A stretch of 64,000 nucleotides of DNA from the NCBI GenBank assembly GCA_913055605.1, contig CAJXKJ010000001.1, positions 1 to 64,000 of the forward strand, given 5' to 3'. The stretch is from an uncultured Euryhalocaulis sp. Lineage in GTDB: Bacteria; Pseudomonadota; Alphaproteobacteria; Caulobacterales; Maricaulaceae. The notes under the pieces were generated by a model that was not told where the DNA came from, made no database searches, and was given only the letters and a program-made list of their open reading frames with translations. Shown piece by piece: positions 45,861 to 53,990 of this stretch (position 1 is the stretch's first letter; each line of letters opens with the position of its first letter). A program made the position numbers and the translations under genes.

Positions 45861-45908
45861 CGCTTGGTGGAGCGTTTTCCCTTAGGCGCTCCCCATCGCG
45901 CTTGGTGG
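45861..45908. repeat. Short direct repeat upstream of the DksA-like gene
   Basis: CGCTTGGTGG occurs at 45861-45870 and again at 45899-45908, 38 bases apart, between the DksA-like gene and fliX. It is short and could be a binding site pair or chance. Confidence 0.4.
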
Positions 45909-45973
45909 GGCTTTTGCGCAGCGCGCCGGGTGATTGTCAAGGATTCGAAGCTGTGAAAAACGCCGGGCACACG

Positions 45974-46390
45974 TCAGGCGGGACGGGTCTCGTGTTTGGC
46001 GAGTTCTACCATCGCGCGAGTCTCGACTTCGTCGAGCACGGTCTCCAGCTTTTCGTCGCGCGTGTCGTCGCGCGTGGCGCTGAGCGCGCCCAGCAGCGCG
46101 TTCAGCTTCGACTGCGGCACGCCGCCTTCCAGAAGCGCGATCTTGATGTCGTCCAGCAGGTCCAGAAGCGTGAAGGCGCGGCCCGTGGCGCGCTTCTTCG
46201 GACTATCGAAGTCTTCGCCCTGGAGCGCCAGCAGCGCATCGATCGAGGCGACGCCCATCGGCCCGGAGGCGGCGTTCGCCGCCCGGCTGGACGTGGTCTC
46301 CCCGGCGGCCTCGAACACCGCGCCGTCCTTGCGGGCGGCGGCCTTCTTGCGGGCCGTCGGGGGCGTGGGGGATGCGCCGTTGATCTTCAT
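45974..46390 (-). CDS. fliX: Class II flagellar assembly regulator FliX
   Basis: A 138-residue cytoplasmic regulator that couples completion of the early flagellar structure to FlbD-driven late genes. After a basic N-terminus, the conserved part is seen: GPMGVASIDALLALQGEDF, RATGRAFTLLDLLDDIKIAL and GGVPQSKLNALLGALSATRD, ending LDEVETRAMVELAKHE. It lies divergent from flgI with 214 bases between, as in Caulobacter, and a CtrA-type site is found 52-66 bases before its start. Confidence 0.92.
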   Translation of the reverse strand: MKINGASPTPPTARKKAAARKDGAVFEAAGETTSSRAANAASGPMGVASIDALLALQGEDFDSPKKRATGRAFTLLDLLDDIKIALLEGGVPQSKLNALLGALSATRDDTRDEKLETVLDEVETRAMVELAKHETRPA

Positions 46391-46441
46391 GGTCGGGATT
46401 GGGGTCCGTACGTCACGAAGCCCAAGCTGCGGGGATTAGCG

Positions 46442-46456
46442 TTAATAGCGGCTTAA
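46442..46456 (-). promoter_or_regulatory. CtrA-type binding site upstream of fliX
   Basis: TTAA at 46442-46445 and TTAA at 46453-46456 are separated by exactly 7 bases (TAGCGGC), the CtrA box pattern. The site is near the expected -35 region of fliX; fliX is a CtrA-dependent class II gene in Caulobacter. In such GC-rich DNA two TTAA with this spacing are not common. Confidence 0.6.
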
Positions 46457-46547
46457 GCGCGGCAGAAATTGCCGCCCGGCAGGCGCAATCGGCCCTGCGG
46501 GCCTATCAGGGAATCTCCCTAGGTATTGAAATCGCTCGACTAATTTT

Positions 46548-46563
46548 TGGCGCGGGCATTGCA
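46548..46563 (+). promoter_or_regulatory. Sigma-54 promoter upstream of flgI
   Basis: TGGCGCG at 46548-46554 and TTGCA at 46559-46563 give GG and GC 10 bases apart, matching TGGCACG-N4-TTGCW in all but one position. It ends about 40 bases before the flgI start, so the transcript would begin just upstream of the gene. Confidence 0.75.
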
Positions 46564-46604
46564 ACGCGCGCACCGGACCAAGCGCCCGATGGAGCTTCAG
46601 AACG

Positions 46605-47705
46605 ATGCGCGCCGCCGCTTTTGTCGTAGTAATCGCCGCCCTGATCGCGGCCCCGGCCTTTGGCGCGTCGCGCATCAAGGACATCGCCGATATCGAAGGC
46701 GTGCGGGAGAACCATCTGGTCGGATACGGCCTGGTCGTCGGCCTGGACGGCACGGGCGACTCCCTGCGCAACGCGCCGTTCACGCGCCAGAGCCTTGAGG
46801 CGATGCTGGAGCGGATGGGCGTGAACACGCGCGACGCCCAATTGAACACCGAAAACGTCGCCGCGGTGATGGTCACGGCCAACCTTCCAGCCTTCTCCGC
46901 CCAGGGCACCCGGATCGACGTCACCGTCTCCGCGCTCGGCGACGCCGAAAGCCTGCAGGGCGGGACGCTGCTGGTGACGCCGCTGCTGGGCGCCGACGGC
47001 GAGGTCTATTCGGTGGCCCAGGGTTCGGTCTCCATCGGCGGCTTTTCCGCCGCCGGCGACGGCGCCGAGGTGACCCAGGGCGTGCCGACCAGCGGACGCA
47101 TTCCGAACGGCGGGGTTGTGGAACGGGAAATCCCGTTCGACCTTGCCTCCCAGCCTTTCGTGCGGCTGAGCCTGCGCAATCCGGACTTCACGACGGCCCA
47201 GCGCGTGGCCTCGGCCATCAACGCCTATCTGGGCGCCTCGGCCGCGCACGCCGCCAACCCGTCCTTCGTCGTGCTGGACCTGCCGGGCGCCTGGCCGGGC
47301 GACATGGTCTCCCTGATCACCGAAGTCGAGCAGATCCGGGTCGAGCCCGACCTGCCGGCCAAGGTCGTGGTCGACGAGGTCTCGGGCATTATCGTGATGG
47401 GCGAGAATGTGCGCGTGTCCACCGTCGCCATCGCTCAGGGCAATTTGACCATCTCCATCTCCGAATCGCCGCAGGTCAGCCAGCCGGCGCCGTTCTCCGA
47501 GACCGGGGAGACGGTGGTGGTGCCGCGCACCAATGTGCAGGTCGACGAGGAGGGCGGCACCAATCTGGCGCTGGTCTCCGGCGTCTCCCTGCAGGAGCTG
47601 GTGGACGGGCTGAACGCGCTGGGCGTCACGCCGCGCGACATGATCGAGATCCTTCAGGCCATCAAGCGCGCCGGCGCGCTGCAGGCCGAAATCGAGGTGA
47701 TGTAA
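46605..47705 (+). CDS. flgI: Flagellar P-ring protein FlgI
   Basis: The 366-residue periplasmic P-ring subunit. The signal peptide ends LIAAPAFGA; the P-ring motifs RIKDIADIEGVRENHLVGYG and LVVGLDGTGDSLRNAPFTRQ follow, with LNTENVAAVMVTANLPAF and the C-terminal LQELVDGLNALGVTPRDMIE and ILQAIKRAGALQAEIEVM. The length is typical. The stop shares one base with the start of the rod-binding protein gene (TAATG). Confidence 0.97.
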   Translation: MRAAAFVVVIAALIAAPAFGASRIKDIADIEGVRENHLVGYGLVVGLDGTGDSLRNAPFTRQSLEAMLERMGVNTRDAQLNTENVAAVMVTANLPAFSAQGTRIDVTVSALGDAESLQGGTLLVTPLLGADGEVYSVAQGSVSIGGFSAAGDGAEVTQGVPTSGRIPNGGVVEREIPFDLASQPFVRLSLRNPDFTTAQRVASAINAYLGASAAHAANPSFVVLDLPGAWPGDMVSLITEVEQIRVEPDLPAKVVVDEVSGIIVMGENVRVSTVAIAQGNLTISISESPQVSQPAPFSETGETVVVPRTNVQVDEEGGTNLALVSGVSLQELVDGLNALGVTPRDMIEILQAIKRAGALQAEIEVM

Positions 47706-48025
47706 TGGACGGCCTGTCGCCCGACGCCGGCCTTCTCGCCTCGCTGGGCCTGTCCCAGCAGGGCGGACCGACCCTCACCGGCGGCCGGACCGAAGCCGAC
47801 GCCGAAAAGGCGGCGAAGGAATTCGAGGGCTTCTTTATCTCCCAGATGCTGCAGGCGATGTTTTCGGGCGTGGACGCGCCGGAAGGCTTCGGCGGCGGCC
47901 CGGGCGAGAGCAGCTTCAAGGGCCTGCTGGTCGAGGAATACGGCAAGCTGATCAGCAAGAGCGGCGGCATCGGCCTGGCCGACTCGCTGAAGGCGGAAAT
48001 CCTGCGCCTGCAGGAGGTTGCGTAA
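47705..48025 (+). CDS. Rod-binding protein (FlgJ N-terminal-like/CheL)
   Basis: A 106-residue protein of the rod-binding family: AAKEFEGFFISQMLQAMFSG and SFKGLLVEEYGKLISKSGGI, ending LADSLKAEILRLQ, are the conserved parts of the N-terminal half of FlgJ. The muramidase half is absent, as in other alphaproteobacteria, where a separate enzyme opens peptidoglycan. It shares one base with flgI and its stop shares one base with the next start. Confidence 0.9.
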   Translation: MDGLSPDAGLLASLGLSQQGGPTLTGGRTEADAEKAAKEFEGFFISQMLQAMFSGVDAPEGFGGGPGESSFKGLLVEEYGKLISKSGGIGLADSLKAEILRLQEVA

Positions 48026-48465
48026 TGAGCCAGCTGGCCGCGCGCGACCCGGCGGAGCGGGTGGAGCTTCTGATCAAGCTGACCCAGCGGCTGACCGCGC
48101 TGCTGGACCGCGAGACCGAGCTGTTCAACGCCCGCAAGCCGCAGGAGGCCGCGGGCTTCCAGGCCGAGAAATCGGAGCTGGCCAATATCTATCGCCGCGA
48201 GACCGCGCGCATCGGCAAGGAGCCGGCGCTGGTCGGCGGCGCGCCCGCCCCGCGCCGCGCCGCGCTGGCCGACGCGACGCGCATGTTCCATGTGGCGCTG
48301 GAAACCAATCAGCGCGCGGGCGAAGCCCTGCGCACGATTTCGGAAGGGATCGTCCGCGCCATCGCGGAAGAGGTCGCCAGCCGGCGCGGGGCCGCGCCGG
48401 GTTATGGCGGCGCAGCCCCGTCCGGCGGCGCGTCCAGCGCCATCGCACTGAACCAGATGGTCTGA
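48025..48465 (+). CDS. FlgN-like flagellar chaperone candidate
   Basis: A 146-residue mostly helical protein with RVELLIKLTQRLTALLDRET, QEAAGFQAEKSELANIYRRE and a later amphipathic helix (TRMFHVALETNQRAGEALRT). The length, helices and position (directly after flgI and the rod-binding gene, TAATG overlap) are those of FlgN-type chaperones of hook-associated proteins. The tail is Gly/Ala-rich. Sequence identity to FlgN is low by eye, so the name is tentative. Confidence 0.65.
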   Translation: MSQLAARDPAERVELLIKLTQRLTALLDRETELFNARKPQEAAGFQAEKSELANIYRRETARIGKEPALVGGAPAPRRAALADATRMFHVALETNQRAGEALRTISEGIVRAIAEEVASRRGAAPGYGGAAPSGGASSAIALNQMV

Positions 48466-48469
48466 CGGC

Positions 48470-48916
48470 CTACAGGCCCGCCAGCGTGCCCTGATGGGCG
48501 CCGTTGGAGGGCGTCTCCACGATATGCTCCATCGCCTCGCCGGCGGCGCGCTCATTGTCCTTGGAGATGTCGCCGAGCGACACGATGCCGACCAGGCGCT
48601 TGTCGCGATCCACGACGGGCAGGCGGCGGATCGCCTCGCTGCTCATATTGGCGCAGACCTCGTCCACGTCCTGATCGTCGTAGCAATAGCGGATCTTGTC
48701 GGTCATCGCCTGGCGGATCGGAGTGTCCCCGCCGGCGCCGTCGGCGATGCAGCGGATGACGATGTCCCGGTCGGTCAGCATGCCGATCAGGCGGTCGTCC
48801 TCGGCCACCGGAATCGAGCCGATGTCGCGGTCGCGCATATGGCGCGCGGCTTCGCTGACCGGATCCTCCGGCCGCAGGACGTCGACCTCGCGGGTCATGA
48901 TGTCGCGGATTTTCAT
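48470..48916 (-). CDS. Twin CBS-domain protein
   Basis: A 148-residue protein made of two CBS motifs: MKIRDIMTREVDVLRPEDPV with HMRDRDIGSIPVAEDDRLIG, and QAMTDKIRYCYDDQDVDEVC with RRLPVVDRDKRLVGIVSLGD. Such stand-alone CBS pairs bind adenine nucleotides and act as energy or stress sensors. The start at 48916 is supported by GGGAG upstream and by the typical MKIRDIM N-terminus. It is convergent with the FlgN-like gene and downstream of a Crp/Fnr regulator. Confidence 0.88.
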   Translation of the reverse strand: MKIRDIMTREVDVLRPEDPVSEAARHMRDRDIGSIPVAEDDRLIGMLTDRDIVIRCIADGAGGDTPIRQAMTDKIRYCYDDQDVDEVCANMSSEAIRRLPVVDRDKRLVGIVSLGDISKDNERAAGEAMEHIVETPSNGAHQGTLAGL

Positions 48917-49005
48917 GTCGTTAGCTCCCGTTCTTCTTGGACAGGGAGACAACTCGCGCGGACCGCCGGCTGTTCACGCAACAGTGCAGGAAATAGCAGC
49001 GCGCC

Positions 49006-49764
49006 TCAGGCGGGGATCCAGGACGTGTCGATGGCGAAATAGGCGTCGTTGAAACTGCTCGCCTCGCGCAGGCCTTTTTCGTTCAGCTCGATCAGCGAGC
49101 CCTTGCGCGTGATCAGGCCGTCCCGCTCCAGCTGGCGCAGGGTGCGGTTGGTGTGGACCTGGGTCAGGCCGACCAGATCGCCCAGCGTTTCCTGGTTCAG
49201 CGGCAGTTCGAAGACCGCCTCCCGGGACGAACTGGTGATCCGCAGGCGGGTAAGGATTTCCATGAAGACATGGGCCACGCGCTCGCGCGCCTTCATGCGG
49301 CTGATCGCCTTCATGCGCTCGATGATCACCATCTCGTCCACCATGCCGACTGCATAGAGCAGGGCCGACAGGCGGGAGGAGGAGTTGAACAGCTCGCACA
49401 GCGCCTGTTTCTCGAACGGGCACAGGACGCAGTCGGTGGCGCACACCGTGGTCGACAGCGCGTGCTTCAGCCCGATCTCCCGCGCGCCCACGATGTCGCC
49501 GGGATAGAACAGCTGGAACACCTGCCGGCGGCCGTCTCCGACGAGCTGGGAACTGTAGAGCCATCCCTTGCGCACGACATAGAGCGCATCCAGCCGGTCC
49601 CCCGCCTGGACGACGACGGATTTGCGCGACCAGTCCTCCGGCTTTTCCTCGAGCGCGCGCAGCAGGGCGCGGTCCTCGGGGTTCAGGTCAGCGTAATGTG
49701 CAAGTTTGGTCTCAAGACAGCTTTCGCTACCCGCAGTAGCCGCGGGCTCGCTCGGGCGATCCAT
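49006..49764 (-). CDS. Crp/Fnr-family transcription regulator
   Basis: A 252-residue regulator. Residues 45-165 form the cyclic-nucleotide-like sensor domain (VVVQAGDRLDALYVVRKGWL, FQLFYPGDIVGAREIGLKHA), residues 165-195 the dimer helix, and residues 195-240 the winged helix with the recognition region LNQETLGDLVGLTQVHTNRT. A cluster of cysteines (CATDCVLCPFEKQALC) lies inside the sensor domain and could take part in redox sensing, but the N-terminal Fnr iron-sulfur cysteines are not in their usual places. AAGGGAG precedes the ATG. Targets are unknown; panD and the hairpin region are divergent. Confidence 0.88.
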   Translation of the reverse strand: MDRPSEPAATAGSESCLETKLAHYADLNPEDRALLRALEEKPEDWSRKSVVVQAGDRLDALYVVRKGWLYSSQLVGDGRRQVFQLFYPGDIVGAREIGLKHALSTTVCATDCVLCPFEKQALCELFNSSSRLSALLYAVGMVDEMVIIERMKAISRMKARERVAHVFMEILTRLRITSSSREAVFELPLNQETLGDLVGLTQVHTNRTLRQLERDGLITRKGSLIELNEKGLREASSFNDAYFAIDTSWIPA

Positions 49765-49791
49765 CGTAACTCCCTTGAATTCCACCCAAAA

Positions 49792-49814
49792 CGGCGCGCG
49801 GACGGAGCGCGCCG
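49792..49814. other. Inverted repeat in the crp/fnr leader
   Basis: CGGCGCGC and GCGCGCCG form an 8-base stem around a 7-base loop, 28 bases upstream of the crp/fnr start. It could be an operator or a leader hairpin; no further support is seen. Confidence 0.35.
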
Positions 49815-49891
49815 GCCTCTCCGCGCTCCATGATCGGCAGGTTTTCAAAGATGTGAATTGATGGAAGTTAATTGGGGTTCCGGAAATATGC

Positions 49892-49922
49892 GCAAAATCC
49901 ACAGCGGCGAACGCTGTTTTGC
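49892..49922. other. Imperfect inverted repeat before panD
   Basis: GCAAA, a 4-base bulge, and ACAGCG pair with CGCTGT and TTTGC around the loop GCGAA. It lies 58 bases before the panD start in the region shared with the divergent crp/fnr gene, and has the form of a protein-binding dyad or a leader hairpin. Confidence 0.4.
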
Positions 49923-49980
49923 ATGAGCGAAAAACGCCACTATATAAGCCGCGTAAGGGCAAACCGCAGGGCGCGCACCA

Positions 49981-50346
49981 ATGCAGCTCACCATGATGAA
50001 AGCGAAGCTCCACCGGGCCGTGGTCACCCAGACCGACCCGGACTATGAGGGCTCCATCACGATCGACGCCGATCTTCTGGATCTGGTCGGGATTCTGCCG
50101 CACGAGCAGGTCGACGTGCTGAACATCAATACCGGCGGGCGGTTCACGACCTACGCCATTCCGGGGCCGCGCGGCGGCCGCGGGTTCGGCATCAACGGCG
50201 CGGCGGCGCGCCTGGCCCAGCCGGGCGACCGGATCATCGTGGTGGCCTATGCCCGGATGGAAGAGGCCGAGGCCCGCGCCCACACCCCGAAAGTGGCGGT
50301 GATGGACGAAGCCAACCGCCCGGTCTCCAAGCCCATCGCGGCCTAG
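49981..50346 (+). CDS. panD: Aspartate 1-decarboxylase (PanD)
   Basis: A 121-residue pyruvoyl enzyme that makes beta-alanine for pantothenate. The self-cleavage site is Gly-Ser in [20 protein letters not shown]; other conserved parts are [33 protein letters not shown] and [20 protein letters not shown]. The length is normal. It stands alone, divergent from crp/fnr and convergent with the VOC gene, sharing a CTAG at the stops. Confidence 0.95.
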   Translation: MQLTMMKAKLHRAVVTQTDPDYEGSITIDADLLDLVGILPHEQVDVLNINTGGRFTTYAIPGPRGGRGFGINGAAARLAQPGDRIIVVAYARMEEAEARAHTPKVAVMDEANRPVSKPIAA

Positions 50347-50726
50347 GCCGGGTCTGCGGTGCCCACCGAGGGCGCCCCGAACGACAGGCCGTAGCCATTC
50401 ACGTCGCGAATGCCGAATTCGTGCGCGCCGTAATCGAAATCGTCCGGCGCGTAGATCACCTCCACCCTGTCCTTCACCGCCTCCCACAGGGCGTCGACCT
50501 GGGCGGCGGTCTCCAGCCCGATATAGACCTGTCCGGTGAAGGCCGGCCCCGTCCACGGCGCGTGGGCGTTCGGGGAGCTGAGCATGATCCGGCAATTGTC
50601 CCGGTGCACCGTGGAAAAGCCGGGCGACTGCATCAGGCATTCGAAGCCCAGAACGCCGGTATAAAACTGGACCGACGCGTCCATCCGGTCGGTCCAGAAA
50701 ATCGGCGTGAGGCCTTTGAATGTCAT
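50343..50726 (-). CDS. Glyoxalase/bleomycin-resistance (VOC) family protein
   Basis: A 127-residue VOC-fold protein: [20 protein letters not shown] with LGFE is the first half, and [20 protein letters not shown] and [14 protein letters not shown] the second. The metal ligands are not all obvious (no His in the first strand), so it may bind rather than convert its ligand. It is transcribed against panD. Confidence 0.82.
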   Translation of the reverse strand: MTFKGLTPIFWTDRMDASVQFYTGVLGFECLMQSPGFSTVHRDNCRIMLSSPNAHAPWTGPAFTGQVYIGLETAAQVDALWEAVKDRVEVIYAPDDFDYGAHEFGIRDVNGYGLSFGAPSVGTADPA

Positions 50727-50784
50727 GCGGCGAGCCTAGGGCGCGGCGCGGGGCCGCGCACGCAACATCGGCGTGATGGCCCGC

Positions 50785-51516
50785 CTATTGAAGGATCTCG
50801 ACCTCCACATTGACCTGCGCCTCGACCGTCAGCTGGCCGGGGGCGGTGGGGGTGGCGGCGAAGTCCGCCGATTCGGCGCGGGCGGACATCATCACCGGCT
50901 GCGGCCGGTAGCCCTGGATCTCGTTCACCGACAGGATGCGGCCGAGGCGGAAGCCGCCGGCCTCCGCATACAGGCGCGCGGTTTCCATGGCGTTCCGGAT
51001 CGCCTCGCGGCGGGCCTCGTCCATCGCCTCGCTGGAATCCTCGCGGTCGAACTGGACGTTGCCGACATTATTGGCGCCGGCCTCGACCAGCGCGTCGATG
51101 GCCGGGCCCAGCGCGTCCAGGTCGCGGACGATGACCGAGACATTGTTGTTGGCGCGGTAGGCGATGATGCGCGGGCCGGAATTGTCCGGGCCGCTCTGCG
51201 GCGCATAGACCGGGCTGACGGACAGGGACGAGGTCTGGATATCCCGCTCCGCCACGCCGGCCTGGCGCAGCTCGTCGAAGACTTTCTGCATCGCGGCGCT
51301 GTTCTGGCGCAGGGCGTCGGCGGCGTTGCCGGCCTGAGCCACGACGCCGGCGGTGATCGTCGCCATGTCCGGATCGATCAGGGAGTCCCCGGACCCGGTC
51401 AGCGTGATGGAGGGGATGCGCTCGGCCCCGCCGAATTGCTGGGCGGCGGCGGGCAGGGCGGTCATGGGCAGGGCGCAGACGGCGAGCGCGGCTGCGGCGA
51501 GGGCGGGTCTGAACAT
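50785..51516 (-). CDS. SIMPL (DUF541) periplasmic protein
   Basis: A 243-residue exported protein of the SIMPL family. The signal peptide ends ALPMTALPAAAQ. Conserved parts are ITLTGSGDSLIDPDMATITA, GVAERDIQTSSLSVSPVY, ARREAIRNAMETARLYAEAG and the C-terminal EAQVNVEVEIL strand. The family is linked to oxidative stress or outer-membrane assembly in different bacteria; the role is not clear. It stands alone. Confidence 0.9.
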   Translation of the reverse strand: MFRPALAAAALAVCALPMTALPAAAQQFGGAERIPSITLTGSGDSLIDPDMATITAGVVAQAGNAADALRQNSAAMQKVFDELRQAGVAERDIQTSSLSVSPVYAPQSGPDNSGPRIIAYRANNNVSVIVRDLDALGPAIDALVEAGANNVGNVQFDREDSSEAMDEARREAIRNAMETARLYAEAGGFRLGRILSVNEIQGYRPQPVMMSARAESADFAATPTAPGQLTVEAQVNVEVEILQ

Positions 51517-51646
51517 TGGGCGGCTCCCAGTTTCGGCAAATCGCGGGGGCCGGCGGGGGCCGGCCAGGCGCGCAACACGCCACGGGAACGGGGCCGGATG
51601 ATGGCGGTTCCGCTCACCCTGCGTTCATCGCCGGGCAAGCGGGCGC

Positions 51647-52147
51647 TCAGACCGCGCGCAGCTCGGCCCGCGCGATTTTCCAGACGCCGTCCCGTTTCAC
51701 GTAATCGGTCTCCAGCACGCGCCGGCCGGCGGCGCGCACCACGCCCTCGCCCTGCTGCCGCGCCATATCGACCAGCGGGCACCAGGGCTCCACCGGCGCT
51801 TCGGTGGCGACGCTTACCGCCAGCCGGGCGCTGGCCTGTGTCCGGCCGGGCTGGACCTCCAGGAACTCCGCGTCGGCTTCGGTGGTCACGCGGCGCACGG
51901 CGGGGTCGAAGGCGGCGTTCTGCGGCTCGGCGAACAATTCGGCCGCCGCGTCGTGGGCGCCCGCGTTCAGGCGCTGGACCAAGGCGGCCTGCAGGCCGCG
52001 CACGGCCTTTTCGTCCTCCAGCAGGGCCAGGCGTTCGGCCGCCGGGTCCGTGGCCGCGTGGGCCGCCGTGGCGGCGGTGAGCGGGGCGGCCAGGATCGCC
52101 CCGCCCTTCAGGAAGGCGCGGCGGGTGGATGCGGTCTGATCGGTCAT
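51647..52147 (-). CDS. Tat-exported NTF2/SnoaL-like protein
   Basis: A 166-residue protein with a twin-arginine signal (TRRAFLKGGAILAAPLT), a helix ERLALLEDEKAVRGLQAALV and a beta-rich cone-shaped domain ending YVKRDGVWKIARAELRAV, the typical last strands of the SnoaL/NTF2 fold. The fold serves both enzymes (isomerases, cyclases, hydratases) and binding proteins. Its gene starts 10 bases after the MoaF-like gene and closes the exported cluster. Export through Tat suggests a folded or cofactor-bound protein. Confidence 0.78.
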   Translation of the reverse strand: MTDQTASTRRAFLKGGAILAAPLTAATAAHAATDPAAERLALLEDEKAVRGLQAALVQRLNAGAHDAAAELFAEPQNAAFDPAVRRVTTEADAEFLEVQPGRTQASARLAVSVATEAPVEPWCPLVDMARQQGEGVVRAAGRRVLETDYVKRDGVWKIARAELRAV

Positions 52148-52157
52148 CGCAGCCCCC

Positions 52158-53891
52158 TCAGGTCTCGTTCGGGAAGTATTTGGCCAGATCGAACCGGCCG
52201 GCGTGACGGGCGATGGCGCCGACGGGGCTGAGGCTCAGCCCGTTCGGGCCGCAATGCAGCCCGATGCCGCAATCGTGCATGGTCTTCAGATTGACCAGCA
52301 GCGTGCCCAGCGTGCCGTTGCACGCCTCCTCCAGCCAATAGGCCAGATACAGGCCGTCGCGGATTTTCACGTATTCGGACGGGCCGCTCCATTGCATGCC
52401 CATCGAACCGTTCGCGCCCGGGATGATCCAGGACAGCGAATAGGGCGTCGAATACAGGTGCATGGAGGTCAGGCCCGGGGAGTATTCCCAGGTGATCGCG
52501 CGGCCCAGCATCTCGTCTGTGTAGCGATGGCGGCGGTATTTGGGCGGCGTCAGGCCGTCCATCTCCACCACGCCGAACACCGACTTCACCTGGGATTCGT
52601 TGGCGATGTATTCGGAGCCGACCCAGCCGTGCAGCAACGTGGCCAGGCCCTCGTCCAGGTCCACGACCATGATCTGCGCGTCATGGTCCGGCGCGCCGCT
52701 CATCAGATGGCCGAACATGAAGACATTGGGGGAGGGCTCCCACGCCTTGTACTTCTCCGTCCGCCAGCCTCTTTCGCCGGCGGGGCGCCAGCTCAGCTGC
52801 TCGGCGCCGTCGAACCGGTATTCGACCGTGCGGCCATTGTCCCAGCGCATCGTCATCGTCTTGCCGGCCAGCGCGCCCGTCGAAGGCTGCTGGTTGCCGG
52901 CCATGGCGCTGGGCTCGAAGACATGGGTGTCCTCGGCGGCGACCCGGTCGACCTCCGCCGCGGTCAGGGTCTGGAAGGTGTTCATCGGGCGGTAGACGCG
53001 GCGGGCGCCCTTGCCCTCCGGCATCTCCGCGCCGTCATAGTCGTGGAACGCCTCGAAGCGCGCGATCTGGCCCAGCCATTCGCCCTCGCCGCGGAACAGG
53101 CGGTATTCCAGCGTGTCGGTCTCGTCGAAGCCTAGGCGCACGCCGACCTGCTGCGAGGCGGCGGGCTTGTAGACATAGAGCGTGAACGTGCCGGAGAATT
53201 CGCACTCGGTGCGCGAATAGACGAAGGTCTCGTCGTCGATCCAGACATAGTCGGCCGGGGCGCAGAACCCCATCTCGCCGCCGGTGCGGGAGAGCTCGAC
53301 GAAGTTCGTGTAGAAGGTCGAGGAATAGAAATCGAGCGTCTCCATCCCGGCGTCCTGCTTCCAGTAGAAGCCCTGACCCTCGACGCGGTTGGTGCGCCGG
53401 TGGCGCGCCTCGGGCGCCGCGCCGCCGGCGTCGACATAGCCGAACCAGACCTGGCGCTGGACCTCGCGATTATACTGGCCGGGCTCGAACCAGGGCTGTT
53501 CGCTGTTCAGCGCGTCGAAGCCGCTGAACCAGACTTCGAACACGGTGACCAGATTGGTGTCCCGGTCGATGATCAGGTTGAAGCCGCGCTGCGTGCCTGG
53601 AAGCATGTGGGTGACGAATAGGAGATGGCCCAGCTCCATCGCGCCGTAGCCCGCCTCCGCCGCGCCGGCGCCGTCCTCGGACAAAGACAGGCGGTTCGCG
53701 CTGGCGAAATCGTAGGCGAGCGTCGGCCCCTCGTCGGTGACGATGCGCATCGACTGGCCGGACAGCGCGCCCGACAGGGGCGAGGTATTGGCCGGCCCGT
53801 TCGCCGTGGCCTGCAGCGCGCGCGTGATCTGCGCCTCGCTGAGCGCGGTGTAGTCGATACGGTGCAGCGGCCGCGCCGGATAATTCGGCAT
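52158..53891 (-). CDS. Double-length MoaF-like protein
   Basis: A 577-residue protein with two related halves. Residues 35-300 (LSGALSGQSMRIVTDEGPTL, ELGHLLFVTHMLPGTQRGFN, LIIDRDTNLVTVFEVWFSGF) and 335-575 (STGALAGKTMTMRWDNGRTV, VFMFGHLMSGAPDHDAQIMV, VDLDEGLATLLHGWVGSEYI) both follow the MoaF pattern of two lipocalin-like sheets. MoaF was named for molybdenum-cofactor clusters but its role is not settled, and no mo-cofactor gene is near. There is no clear signal peptide (MPNYPARPLHRIDYTALSEA), unlike its neighbours. It lies in the cluster with the tannase and PQQ enzyme. Confidence 0.78.
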   Translation of the reverse strand: MPNYPARPLHRIDYTALSEAQITRALQATANGPANTSPLSGALSGQSMRIVTDEGPTLAYDFASANRLSLSEDGAGAAEAGYGAMELGHLLFVTHMLPGTQRGFNLIIDRDTNLVTVFEVWFSGFDALNSEQPWFEPGQYNREVQRQVWFGYVDAGGAAPEARHRRTNRVEGQGFYWKQDAGMETLDFYSSTFYTNFVELSRTGGEMGFCAPADYVWIDDETFVYSRTECEFSGTFTLYVYKPAASQQVGVRLGFDETDTLEYRLFRGEGEWLGQIARFEAFHDYDGAEMPEGKGARRVYRPMNTFQTLTAAEVDRVAAEDTHVFEPSAMAGNQQPSTGALAGKTMTMRWDNGRTVEYRFDGAEQLSWRPAGERGWRTEKYKAWEPSPNVFMFGHLMSGAPDHDAQIMVVDLDEGLATLLHGWVGSEYIANESQVKSVFGVVEMDGLTPPKYRRHRYTDEMLGRAITWEYSPGLTSMHLYSTPYSLSWIIPGANGSMGMQWSGPSEYVKIRDGLYLAYWLEEACNGTLGTLLVNLKTMHDCGIGLHCGPNGLSLSPVGAIARHAGRFDLAKYFPNET

Positions 53892-53990
53892 TGGATCCTC
53901 CCCTAAATTCCAGGATCGCCCGTCTTTCGCGGGTCCTCATTCATGCTAGCGGCGCGGTGCGCCGGTGTCTTGTTGCGCCGCGGCGCCGTC

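Noticed and set aside
49765-49980. Fnr box between crp/fnr and panD
   Set aside because: TTGATGGAAGTTAA resembles only half of TTGAT-N4-ATCAA; the second half does not match.
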